A stretch of 64,000 nt of DNA from the NCBI GenBank assembly GCA_046349975.1, contig JAXMBH010000001.1, positions 124,001 to 188,000 on the forward strand. The letters are read 5' to 3'. A program made the translations under genes and the position numbers. This document shows, piece after piece, positions 1 to 8,704 of this stretch (its first letter is position 1; each line of letters opens with the position of its first letter). Source of the stretch: JABDGM01 sp046349975 (GTDB lineage: Bacteria; Planctomycetota; Planctomycetia; Pirellulales; Lacipirellulaceae). Under the pieces are notes generated by a model. That model ran no database searches. It had not been told where the DNA came from and saw only the letters and a program-made list of their open reading frames with translations.

Positions 1-1862
1 AACCCGAGCACAAATGGCGGGTACAAGATCGACAAGTTCTGCTTCGCAGCGTTGTTTGTCAGACCGTCGGTCAACAACATGATGATCGAGAAGATCAACG
101 TCGTTGCACCGACAACGGCGGTACCGATCAGCACCGGCTTCGCAGTCGCCTTGAACGTGTTGCCAGCACCGTCGTTGTCTTCAAGGCAATGTTTGCCGCG
201 TTCAAAGTCAGGTTCGAAGCCGAACTCGTCTTTGATTTCCCGTTTGGCATTGGGTTGGCTGGCAATCGTCGACAGTTCGAAAATCGATTGGGCGTTGTCA
301 GCCACCGGACCGTAAGAATCGACTGCGATGGTGACTGGGCCCATGCCGAGGAACCCGAATGCCACAAGGCCGAACGCGAACACGGAAGGCTGCAACATCA
401 GGGCGTCCATTCCTCCGAACGCACTGACGCCGTAGGCGATACCCATCAGGCCGACGATGGTGAGCCCCATCCAGAAGCCGCTGAAGTTACCTGCCACGAG
501 ACCGGAGAGAATATTAAGCGACGGACCACCTTCACGAGATGACGACACAACTTCCTTCACGTGTCCCGAATTCGTCGACGTGAAGATCTTCACCAGCTCA
601 GGGATAATCGCTCCGGCCAGCGTACCGCACGTGATGATGGTCGCTAACTTCCACCACATGCCGTTTTCCAAGTCGTTGATCAATACGACCGAGGCGATGT
701 AGGTCATGGCTACCGAAATAATGGACGTCAGCCACACCAGCGTTGTCAGTGGCTTCTCGTAATCCATCTCGTCCGCCTGCTCATATTGAGCCTTGGCTCG
801 AGCTTCGTTGATGTAGTACGCGGCCACGCTCGTAACGACCATGAGCACACGCATTACGAAGATCCACACGAGCAGCTTCACTTCGATCGGAGCCGCTTGT
901 TCTTGAGCGGCGGCGAGCTGAGCTGCTGTCGCGCTCTTCATCGTGACGCCTTCCGGCAGGAACCGCGGCGTAATCGCCAGCATGATGAACACGATCAGAG
1001 CCACGCCCGTCACACCGTACGTTTCGAAGCCATCGGCCGTCGGGCCAACCGAGTCACCCGCGTTGTCGCCCGTGCAGTCGGCGATGACGCCTGGATTCCG
1101 CGCATCGTCTTCCTCAATCTTGAAGACGATCTTCATGAGGTCGGCGCCGATATCGGCGATCTTCGTGAAGATGCCGCCGGCGATACGGAGCGCTGCCGCA
1201 CCCAATGATTCGCCAATTGCGAAGCCGATAAAGCATGGCCCCGCATAATCGCCGGGCACGAACAACAGAATCGCGAGCATGATCGCGAGTTCAACGCTGA
1301 TGAGCAGCGTGCCGATGCTGATGCCGGCCTGCAGCGGAATCGCATACACCGGGAACGGCTTGCCGCGGAGGCTGGCAAATGCCGCCCGCGAGTTGGCGTA
1401 CGTGTTGATTCGAATGCCGAACCACGCAACGCCATAACTTCCCGCGATACCGACCAGGCTGAACGCGACGATCATCGCGACGCGATCGGTGCTCAAGCCA
1501 CGCAGCCAGCCGAAGTAGATCACCATGACCGCGCCGATGAAACACTCCAGCAGCAAGATGAACTTGCCTTGTGTGAACAAGTACGTTTTGCACGTGGCGT
1601 AAATCAGTTCCGAAACATCGCGCATCGACTTATGCACGGGCAGGTTGCGGAGCTTGATGAACGTCATCAAGCCGAATGCCAACCCCAGCAAAGCGACGAC
1701 CAGCCCACCCAACAACAGCGCGCTGCCGCTAACGCTTCCGCCGAGGAACTTCACGGAACCCAAGTCAGGCAGCACGAGATCAGCCTCACTCGCCGCCGCG
1801 GAAGAAACACCAATCAGAACGAGCAGCGCTGCTGCGCTAGCTTGAAGAAGTGAACGTTTCAC
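1..1862 (-). CDS. hppA: Membrane-bound proton-translocating pyrophosphatase, C-terminus outside window
   Basis: Integral membrane enzyme coupling pyrophosphate hydrolysis to ion pumping. About 620 residues are in the window with no stop; the last part lies beyond base 1. The substrate-site signature is clear (KIEEDDARNPGVIADCTGDN, then VGPTADGFETYGVTG). A second conserved block reads GPVADNAQSIFELS, and a third GNTFKATAKP. The Lys in GNTFK sits where potassium-independent enzymes carry Lys and potassium-dependent ones carry Ala, so potassium independence is inferred. DNAQSIFELS differs from the more familiar DNAGGIAEMS form. The GTG start at 1862 has GGGAGG 11 nt upstream. The first segment looks like a signal anchor, followed by many hydrophobic helices. 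Family assignment is firm; the pumped ion (H+ or Na+) cannot be read from this portion. Confidence 0.95.
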   Translation of the reverse strand, partial: MKRSLLQASAAALLVLIGVSSAAASEADLVLPDLGSVKFLGGSVSGSALLLGGLVVALLGLAFGLMTFIKLRNLPVHKSMRDVSELIYATCKTYLFTQGKFILLLECFIGAVMVIYFGWLRGLSTDRVAMIVAFSLVGIAGSYGVAWFGIRINTYANSRAAFASLRGKPFPVYAIPLQAGISIGTLLISVELAIMLAILLFVPGDYAGPCFIGFAIGESLGAAALRIAGGIFTKIADIGADLMKIVFKIEEDDARNPGVIADCTGDNAGDSVGPTADGFETYGVTGVALIVFIMLAITPRFLPEGVTMKSATAAQLAAAQEQAAPIEVKLLVWIFVMRVLMVVTSVAAYYINEARAKAQYEQADEMDYEKPLTTLVWLTSIISVAMTYIASVVLINDLENGMWWKLATIITCGTLAGAIIPELVKIFTSTNSGHVKEVVSSSREGGPSLNILSGLVAGNFSGFWMGLTIVGLMGIAYGVSAFGGMDALMLQPSVFAFGLVAFGFLGMGPVTIAVDSYGPVADNAQSIFELSTIASQPNAKREIKDEFGFEPDFERGKHCLEDNDGAGNTFKATAKPVLIGTAVVGATTLIFSIIMLLTDGLTNNAAKQNLSILYPPFVLG

Positions 1863-2110
1863 GTTGCCACCGACCTCCCGTACAAAATATTTCGCTCTCT
1901 GGACCACGGCGTGAAAGAGGTCGCCGATCCGACGAGAACTTACGCCACGGTGGCCCGGCCCGCTACGATCGATAGTGATCGGCAATGGTAGCGCCGACCG
2001 CTCAAAAACGGGCAGTTAGACAACTGTAGCACACCGGGGGGCGGGCCGACTACCGCCATTTCCCTGTCACCGGGAACACCACGGCATCCTGTGCCAATGT
2101 GTCCCCAAAT

Positions 2111-3136
2111 TTAGTGAGACGAGGTCGCGAACCGTTGCAACCCCACCACCCCAGACCTTGTCGTATCTGCTAATCCTTCACACCAACTTTGTATCACCAA
2201 ACCAATGTTTGCATTGCGATCGATATGTTCTAAAGCCTGCAAGCTGACGTCCAGCGCATGAATGGCTCGACCGGACTCTGCAGCGGTCGATGCGTGGAGC
2301 CTTGCTCGATAAAACTCGAGGGCAAACCCGATGACGACTCGCAGGCGCTCGCGGCGTAGCGACGTTTCTTTGCCCGCCTCGTCGACGAACGATTGAATCG
2401 CTCGCGTCAGCCGTACGCTATCAAGTCGCGCGGAATCGAGCATGGAACACAACTGGTTGCGAAAATCCCGCAGGGCGGGGTCGGCCAATTGCACCGCGCG
2501 CTCGATACTTCCCTCGCTTAGTTGAGCCACTCGCAGCGCATCGCCGCGGTCGGCGATCGCTCCGGTCTCTAAGAGAATATCTGCAATCACGTCTGCCGCC
2601 AATGTGCGAAACCGCACAACCTGTGCGCGCGAGCGGATCGTCGGCAGCTGCCGGCTGGGGCTGGTCCCGATCAAGATCATGAGGGCACTGGGGGGCGGCT
2701 CTTCCAGTGTTTTTAGTAAGCAATTCGCGCTCGAATTATTGAAAAGGTCGGCATCGTCGACGATGGCGACCTTCCGCTTTCCGAAGAATGGCTTCAGGCT
2801 GATATTGTGGCACATACCGTCCTGGTTGCGTTTCTCGTCCTTCCCCAAAAACTGCTCAATCTTCAGTTCCGAAGCGTCAGCCAGGAGGCCAAGAACCTCT
2901 AAATCAGGGTGGTTTCCGGCCGCGAACATCCGGCACGACGCGCACTGGCCACACGGCGCTAGGCTCGCCTCAGGCGTCTCGGTGCAGAGCAGGGCGTGGG
3001 CCAACTCGAGCGCGAACTTCTTCTTTCCTACGCCAGGTGGCCCGACAAACAAGTACGTACTCGCGAGCCGGCCGGCGGCGAGTGTCCGCCGAAAATGCTC
3101 GACGATTTCATCGTGTCCGATGATGCCTTGCCACAT
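2111..3136 (-). CDS. holB: DNA polymerase III subunit delta' (clamp loader)
   Basis: Clamp-loader ATPase-fold subunit that helps load the sliding clamp. The start MWQGIIGHDE matches the family N-terminus and was chosen at the ATG at 3136; a TTG at 3169 would add 11 residues, and neither has a good ribosome site. Walker A is intact (GPPGVGKK, about residues 32-39). A zinc module with Cys near 51, 62, 65 and 68 follows (CGQCASC). Further on are DDADLFNNSSANCLLKTLEE (Walker B / sensor region) and TIRSRAQ. The usual SRC motif here is SRA, so the conserved Cys is replaced by Ala. Length (341 aa) is normal for delta'. It is transcribed leftwards, separated from hppA by about 250 bp in which I see no gene. 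Confidence 0.9.
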   Translation of the reverse strand: MWQGIIGHDEIVEHFRRTLAAGRLASTYLFVGPPGVGKKKFALELAHALLCTETPEASLAPCGQCASCRMFAAGNHPDLEVLGLLADASELKIEQFLGKDEKRNQDGMCHNISLKPFFGKRKVAIVDDADLFNNSSANCLLKTLEEPPPSALMILIGTSPSRQLPTIRSRAQVVRFRTLAADVIADILLETGAIADRGDALRVAQLSEGSIERAVQLADPALRDFRNQLCSMLDSARLDSVRLTRAIQSFVDEAGKETSLRRERLRVVIGFALEFYRARLHASTAAESGRAIHALDVSLQALEHIDRNANIGLVIQSWCEGLADTTRSGVVGLQRFATSSH

Positions 3137-3284
3137 GGAAATGAGTCGATCTGATGGACGGGCGATCAAGTGAGCGATTGGGCACGTGGAAAAACGATTG
3201 GCGCGCCCGTAATCTCCACACCTAGGTTCGTTAGCGGATATACTGGGGTTGCGGTCGACTCAGTATGAATGCAGGCGTGCTTCA

Positions 3285-4850
3285 ATGGCAACGGCTGATT
3301 CTCGTCATATTATCTCTTGTCCGCACTGCGGTGTTCGTTTTGCGGTGGCAGCGTCGTTGGCGGGGCGACGGGCACGGTGCGATGCCTGCAATGCCACGTT
3401 CGTCATACCGGCTCCTGCCAAATCTCCTGATTCGTCGCCGACACCGGAATCACACCAGAAATCGCCCAAACGCACTCCGGTGGAGCTGATCGGCGTCGAG
3501 TGCCGCGTCTGTGGCACGAGGCTGTATGGTCGGTCTGACCAGGTCGGCCAGAAGATCAAGTGCCCCGATTGCGGCGCCGGCACGGAGTTGCCCCCACCAC
3601 CGCCGCCCAAACCCAAGAACATGCCAGCCGCGCTCGAGGGCGAACAGTACGAATTGTGGGATGCCGACGACCAACCGCTGCCGAGTGAGCTCATCGCGGC
3701 TCAACCAAAGCTCATCGGCATCAACTGCAAGATTTGTGGTTCGCTGTTTTATGCGGCCGAAAATCAGGTCGGGCAACAGGTAACTTGCCCCGACTGCAAC
3801 GCGCGGCAAACGGTTCCGCCGGCGGCGAAGCCTATTATGAAGCCGTCGGTACTCGCAGCCGATCGCGAAACGCCCCAAATCGATCCAGCGGCCGATCCAG
3901 GACAGCGCCCGCATCTCGTGCCGCACACAGTGGGGCTGACGTTGGCCGAACAGCGGAAGGCGGCTGAGTACGAAGCCGCTTTGGCGAGGTCGCAGCGCAC
4001 CGGCAAACCGATGACCATCGACAAGCGCGGCCGGCCGGTGTTGCCCCGGTTCCCGCTGCTTACTGACGTCATTACATTTCCGTTCACCTCTGGGGTTCCA
4101 ACTCGATGCTTTGCGTTGGTGGGTGGATTTCTCATTTGGGCTGGGCTACTCATCGACGGTGTGCCGGGCTGGGCGAACTGGAATAGCGGCCCCGCCGGAG
4201 CGCTTGCCGCGTTCGGCGGACTGGCGGAAACGATCATTGCGCTGCCGATTTCGATCGTGTGGTATGCCACTGTATCAAGCATCGTGGTGGCAATCTTTTC
4301 TCAAAGCGCTGTCGGTGCGCAACGCATTGATGATTGGCCGTCGTTGAACTTCATCCACTCGATGAGCGAAATGCTGCCGCTCGGCGTCGCGATGGTCCTC
4401 TCCGCGATGCCGGGGTGGGTGCTTGGTCAGTTGCTCTCGCTCGAGCGATGGCAGAACGCGCTGCTTGCCGCAGGATCACTAATCCTCGGGCTGCCGATCG
4501 TGCTGCTTTCGCAGCTGTCCGGGAACTCCACTTGGGAACTAATTAATTTGAAGGTAGTCGGGGCAGCCGTGCGATGTCCCTTCTCGATGATTCTCTTTTA
4601 CATTCAATCGGCCTTTCTAGTGGCCGTGAGTGTTGTGGCGATTAATTTCGCCTGGCAACGAAACCCGTATCTAATTCTCGCGACGTCGCCGCTCTTCGTG
4701 CTGTGCATCATCTATTACGCGCGGCTGCTCGGCCGCCTGGGTTGGCGGTTATCCGAGAAGATCACAATCGATGAGCCGGATGAGGATGATGCGCGATTAG
4801 CGGGACCTAAGAACTACAACCCGCCGCGCGGCAAGAAGCCGGCTACTTGA
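3285..4850 (+). CDS. Zinc-ribbon membrane protein of unknown function
   Basis: About 521 residues. The N-terminal third holds three CxxC...CxxC zinc-ribbon modules: CPHC with CDAC (MJ0042-like), CRVC with CPDC and CKIC with CPDC. They are joined by Pro-rich linkers. The C-terminal half has several hydrophobic stretches from about residue 265 onward that look like five or six membrane helices. The ATG at 3285 was chosen because MATADSRHIISCPHC is a natural beginning; an upstream TTG at 3249 is possible. The architecture (cytosolic ribbons on a multi-pass membrane part) is common in planctomycetes, but the function is unknown. Its stop overlaps the 3' end of convergent purQ by 8 bp. Confidence 0.8.
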   Translation: MATADSRHIISCPHCGVRFAVAASLAGRRARCDACNATFVIPAPAKSPDSSPTPESHQKSPKRTPVELIGVECRVCGTRLYGRSDQVGQKIKCPDCGAGTELPPPPPPKPKNMPAALEGEQYELWDADDQPLPSELIAAQPKLIGINCKICGSLFYAAENQVGQQVTCPDCNARQTVPPAAKPIMKPSVLAADRETPQIDPAADPGQRPHLVPHTVGLTLAEQRKAAEYEAALARSQRTGKPMTIDKRGRPVLPRFPLLTDVITFPFTSGVPTRCFALVGGFLIWAGLLIDGVPGWANWNSGPAGALAAFGGLAETIIALPISIVWYATVSSIVVAIFSQSAVGAQRIDDWPSLNFIHSMSEMLPLGVAMVLSAMPGWVLGQLLSLERWQNALLAAGSLILGLPIVLLSQLSGNSTWELINLKVVGAAVRCPFSMILFYIQSAFLVAVSVVAINFAWQRNPYLILATSPLFVLCIIYYARLLGRLGWRLSEKITIDEPDEDDARLAGPKNYNPPRGKKPAT

Positions 4851-5640
4851 AATACTGCACCGCGTTTTGAAAAACCCGCAGGCCGTCACCCGCCTCCCGG
4901 GCCGGTTCGCGCGTCCAGCGTGGGTGCTGTGTCCAGTCGACAAATCGTTCGGGGTGCGGCATCAGGCCGAACACGCGCCCCGTTTCGTCGCAAATCCCCG
5001 CCACATCGCCCATCGCGCCATTGGGATTCTCTGGGTAGGGAATTATGGTATCGGCCGCAGTGAGCCGGGGCGTCCTCAAATCCGCCGTTCCTGCATACCG
5101 CATCACCAATCGCCGCCCCGCCGCCAGAGCATCGAATACCGCCGCATCGCGCGCCACAAACTTGCCTTCACCATGTGCGACTGGCAATTCCATTCTCTCG
5201 ATGCCCTGCAGGAACACGCAGTTTCCCGGCTCAACTTCCAACTGAACCCAGCGCGCTTCGAAATGGCCCGAATCATTCAGCGTCAGCGTGGCCGTCGGAC
5301 CGCTCGCGTCGGCTGCGGCGAGCAAATTCGTCTTCAGCAGCACCTGGAACCCGTTACAGATCCCAATCACGAGTTTGCCAGCTTCGCGAAACTCGGCGAG
5401 CACACCGGCGAGGTGATGCTGCATTTGATTGCCAAGAATCCGCCCCGCGGCGATGTCGTCGCCATAACTAAAGCCGCCGGCAATGCACAGCACCTGGAAC
5501 TCGGCCAGCTGCCGCGGCTCTTCCAGCACTCGATTCACATGCCACTGCTCGGTCGCGGCCCCTGCCAACGCAAACGCATGCGCAGTTTCCGCGTCGCAAT
5601 TTGTCCCCGGCGCCCGCAATATCAAAACTCGTGGCTGCAT
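4843..5640 (-). CDS. purQ: Phosphoribosylformylglycinamidine synthase, glutamine amidotransferase subunit
   Basis: Supplies ammonia from glutamine to PurL at the fourth step of purine synthesis. The class I amidotransferase triad is visible: nucleophile Cys in GICNGFQV (about residue 95) and His/Glu in PHPERF (about 229-231). The N-terminus LRAPGTNCDAETAHAF is the PurQ signature. At about 265 residues it is longer than the 220-230 residue Bacillus type. ATG 5640 was chosen over a GTG at 5649. It lies 85 bp downstream of purL on the same strand and is probably co-transcribed. The spacer contains two small perfect hairpins but no terminator-like T run on this strand. Confidence 0.95.
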   Translation of the reverse strand: MQPRVLILRAPGTNCDAETAHAFALAGAATEQWHVNRVLEEPRQLAEFQVLCIAGGFSYGDDIAAGRILGNQMQHHLAGVLAEFREAGKLVIGICNGFQVLLKTNLLAAADASGPTATLTLNDSGHFEARWVQLEVEPGNCVFLQGIERMELPVAHGEGKFVARDAAVFDALAAGRRLVMRYAGTADLRTPRLTAADTIIPYPENPNGAMGDVAGICDETGRVFGLMPHPERFVDWTQHPRWTREPAREAGDGLRVFQNAVQYFK

Positions 5641-5725
5641 TGCACTCACTTGGTCAACAACACTCTTTTTGCGTCGGCGCCCACGCCGAACTTACTGCCG
5701 CTAACGGCAAGGCACCTCACTCACA

Positions 5726-8704
5726 CTACCACCGCAACGTGGCCTGCCAAGCCTCTTTCAATTCATCGACGCTCGCATCGATCAACAATCCACCGCCGCT
5801 TGCGACTTCGACACGTCGTGCATCCGTCACCACGCCTAGCCGGGTCACGGGAATACCACGCATTGTTTCTTCAAACTGGGTGGCATATTGTGGTTCGACT
5901 TCGCACAGGAACCGCGTGTTTGATTCGCTAAACAATGTCGCTGCATCGCTGATGGATTCTGAGCCTACTGCGAGGCTCGCGACACCGATCTGTGCCCCCA
6001 ATCCGCCGGCGAACGCCATTTCCGCGAGTGCCGCCGCCAGTCCGCCTTCGCTCAAATCGTGGCACGATCGCACGAGTCCGCCGCGAATCGCCAAATGCAA
6101 CGCCGCAAACGTGCGCCGGGCCCGCTCGGCATCGACGACTGGTACTAGGCCGTCGGTCAGCCCATTCACCAGGGCAAAATGCGAACCGCCAAGCTCGTCG
6201 CGAGTTTCTCCCACCAGGTAAATGACATTGCCGGCCTGCTTGAAATCCATCGTCACGCAGCGCGACACATCATCCACTTGGCCCATCGCGCTGATCAGCA
6301 GCGACGGTGGAATCGCGATCGTCTGCCGCTGAGCGTTCGCGTCGAGATAACTAAACTCGTTGTTGAGGCTATCTTTGCCGCTGATGAACGGCGTGCCTAG
6401 CGCGATCGACACATCATGGCAGGCTAGGGCAGCGCGAACCAATCCGCCGAGCGTTTCGGGTCGTTCGCAATCACCCCAGCAGAAGTTGTCGAGAATCGCA
6501 ATTCGCGACGGATCGGCGCCCACGGCCACGCAATTCCGCACCGCCTCATCAATCGCGCTCGCAGCCATGTGGTATGGATCGATATCGCCATATCGCGGGT
6601 TCATGCCACACGCGATGACGATCCCCCGCCGCGACGACAGCACGGGCCGCAGCACGGCCGCGTCGCTGGGGCCATCATCGTGTACCCCAACCAGCGGCTT
6701 CACGGCGCTGCCGCCCTGAACTTCGTGATCGTACTGCCGAATGATCCACTCTTTGCTGGCGACATTCGGCGAACCGAGAATCTTCAGCAGATCATCGTTG
6801 TAAGAATGCTTTCGCACGGGAGCCGCGGATTCTCCCGCTCGCTCCTCGCTCCTCGCTCCTCGCTCCTCCCACACCGCCTGCCGCACCACCGGCGGCCGAC
6901 CCTTGTGCAAAAACCGCATCTCCAAATCACCGACACACTGGTTGTCATAGTAGAGATGCAGCCGCCCACTCGGCACGAACCGCCCAATCACCGTGGCTTC
7001 GACGCCTTCCGAGCGGCAGAGCGACTCGAGTTCAATCCAATGATGCTCCGGCACCGCGAGCACCATGCGCTCTTGCGCTTCCGATATCCAAATCTCGGTG
7101 TACGACAGTCCCTCATATTTTAGCGGCGCTCGGTCGAGGTAAACTTCCGCCCCGATTTTCTCGCCCATTTCACCCACGGCACTGCTGAACCCACCGGCGC
7201 CACAGTCCGTCACCGCGTTGTACAAACCACGGTCCCGCGCCGCCAGTAGCACATCGAGCACTTTCTTTTCTTCGATCGCGTTGCCTATCTGCACAGCGCC
7301 GCCAGATATATGCTCGCTCTGGCTCGTGAGCTCTGCACTGGAAAATGTCGCGCCATGAATGCCGTCGCGGCCCGTCCGCCCGCCCACCGCGACAATCAAA
7401 TCCCCCGGTTCCGCTTGCTTGTGAGACTTGTCGGCCGGAATTAAACCCACATTGCCGCAATACACGAGCGGATTGCCCAGATACCGCTCGTCGAAATACA
7501 CGGCGCCGTTGACCGTCGGAATCCCCATTCGATTTCCATAGTCCCGCACGCCCTCGACGACGCCGCGCATGACGCGCCGCGGGTGCAACACCCCCGGCGG
7601 CAAAGCTATATATCCCTCTCTCCCCCTCTCCTCCTCTCCCACTCTTTCCAAATCAGGCGGTGCAAAGCAGAACACGTCCGTGCTGCAAATCGGCTTCGCT
7701 CCCATCCCCGTGCCCATGATGTCGCGAATCACGCCGCCGATGCCCGTGTTCGCGCCGCCGTACGGTTCGAGCGCCGAAGGATGATTGTGCGTTTCGACTT
7801 TGAACGCCACGTTGAATGCGTCATCGAACCGTACGACGCCGGCGTTGTCCTCGAACACGCTCACGCACCAGTCATCGTCGCCAAGCTGCTTGCGGATCGT
7901 CTGCGTGGCGGCGAAGATTGTCTCCTTGAGCATGTTCTCGAAATGACGTTCGCCGTTCTCGTCGCGATAGGCAATGCGTCCCGCGAGCGTTTTGTGGCTG
8001 CAGTGCTCGCTCCACGTTTGGGCGATCGTTTCCAGCTCGATGTCCGTCGGTTCCCGACCAAGATCGCGAAAATACTGACGAATCGTCTGCATTTCGGCCG
8101 GCTGCAAATACAGTTGACCTTCGCGACTCAGTCGCACGAGGGCCGCATCGTCCAGATCGCGCACCGCCGTGGTGCGCAACTCGAACCGATAAGGCCGCCC
8201 CAACTCGAGGCGTTCCAACTTGAGGCGCCCGAAGTGCACTTGCTCGATGGCATCGTTCGCGAGCAGCTTCGCCCCCAGCGTGTGAATCTCCGTATCGCTC
8301 ACGCCGCTGAGCCAATACTTCCGCACCGTGGCGAACGCGTCTGGCCGGATCCCCATGTCTGCGGCTGCGGTAAGTGCGCTTTGGGCGACGGGGTCCATCA
8401 CGCCGGGCTTCAGAAGGACGGTGACGAGCGACTGCTCGCCGTCATGAGCATGAGCACTATCGCCAGTGCCCGCCACACCGACGGGCGCGATTGCCGCACG
8501 TTCAACCACTGAATCTGCCAATAACTCGCGGGCCAGCCTTTCTATTGCGGGTTTGTCCAGCGACTCGCCCTGCACAAGGTAACCGCGCGCCGTAGCTGCT
8601 TTCAGACCTGTCGCCAACCCCAGTTCGCGCGCGGCATCTGCTAGCCGTTCGGCCGCGCGATCCCTCTGGCCCTCGGCCGGGTGAATGTCAATCTCCCAAA
8701 GCAT
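5726..8704 (-). CDS. purL: Phosphoribosylformylglycinamidine synthase, synthetase subunit with PurS-like N-terminus
   Basis: ATP-dependent amidation of FGAR to FGAM. The enzyme is 992 residues, between the small PurL (about 730) and the large fused PurL (about 1290). The first 165 residues contain two PurS-like segments (around 1-75, and 92-165 beginning near VTVLLKPGVMDP). These resemble the PurS-dimer-like N domain of large PurL, so a separate PurS should be unnecessary (inference). The synthetase part has TWSEHCSHKT, KVETHNHPSALEPYGGA and GGRTGRDGIHGATFSS. The glutaminase domain is absent and supplied by purQ. Two short tandem-repeat tracts are inserted in frame, near residues 353-363 and 612-622. 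ATG 8704 overlaps the 3' end of tyrA by 17 bp, indicating one operon. Confidence 0.95.
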   Translation of the reverse strand: MLWEIDIHPAEGQRDRAAERLADAARELGLATGLKAATARGYLVQGESLDKPAIERLARELLADSVVERAAIAPVGVAGTGDSAHAHDGEQSLVTVLLKPGVMDPVAQSALTAAADMGIRPDAFATVRKYWLSGVSDTEIHTLGAKLLANDAIEQVHFGRLKLERLELGRPYRFELRTTAVRDLDDAALVRLSREGQLYLQPAEMQTIRQYFRDLGREPTDIELETIAQTWSEHCSHKTLAGRIAYRDENGERHFENMLKETIFAATQTIRKQLGDDDWCVSVFEDNAGVVRFDDAFNVAFKVETHNHPSALEPYGGANTGIGGVIRDIMGTGMGAKPICSTDVFCFAPPDLERVGEEERGREGYIALPPGVLHPRRVMRGVVEGVRDYGNRMGIPTVNGAVYFDERYLGNPLVYCGNVGLIPADKSHKQAEPGDLIVAVGGRTGRDGIHGATFSSAELTSQSEHISGGAVQIGNAIEEKKVLDVLLAARDRGLYNAVTDCGAGGFSSAVGEMGEKIGAEVYLDRAPLKYEGLSYTEIWISEAQERMVLAVPEHHWIELESLCRSEGVEATVIGRFVPSGRLHLYYDNQCVGDLEMRFLHKGRPPVVRQAVWEERGARSEERAGESAAPVRKHSYNDDLLKILGSPNVASKEWIIRQYDHEVQGGSAVKPLVGVHDDGPSDAAVLRPVLSSRRGIVIACGMNPRYGDIDPYHMAASAIDEAVRNCVAVGADPSRIAILDNFCWGDCERPETLGGLVRAALACHDVSIALGTPFISGKDSLNNEFSYLDANAQRQTIAIPPSLLISAMGQVDDVSRCVTMDFKQAGNVIYLVGETRDELGGSHFALVNGLTDGLVPVVDAERARRTFAALHLAIRGGLVRSCHDLSEGGLAAALAEMAFAGGLGAQIGVASLAVGSESISDAATLFSESNTRFLCEVEPQYATQFEETMRGIPVTRLGVVTDARRVEVASGGGLLIDASVDELKEAWQATLRW
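6841..6868. repeat. In-frame heptamer array inside purL
   Basis: Four perfect tandem copies of GCTCCTC (plus strand). They encode an acidic/basic run read on the minus strand as EERGARSEERAG, around purL residue 615. The tract is not conserved-looking sequence and probably forms a surface loop. Confidence 0.85.
7617..7648. repeat. In-frame octamer-like C/T array inside purL
   Basis: Four approximate 8-bp units of the CTCTCC type, with CTCT recurring exactly every 8 bp. They encode ERVGEEERGREG in purL, between FCFAPPD and LPPGVLHPRRVM. In the family these two blocks normally lie close together, so the tract looks like a loop insertion. Confidence 0.75.

Noticed and set aside
5674..5689. Hairpin TCGGCG / CGCCGA between purL and purQ as a terminator
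   Set aside because: On the transcribed strand it is followed by A residues, not T, and purQ lies directly downstream.
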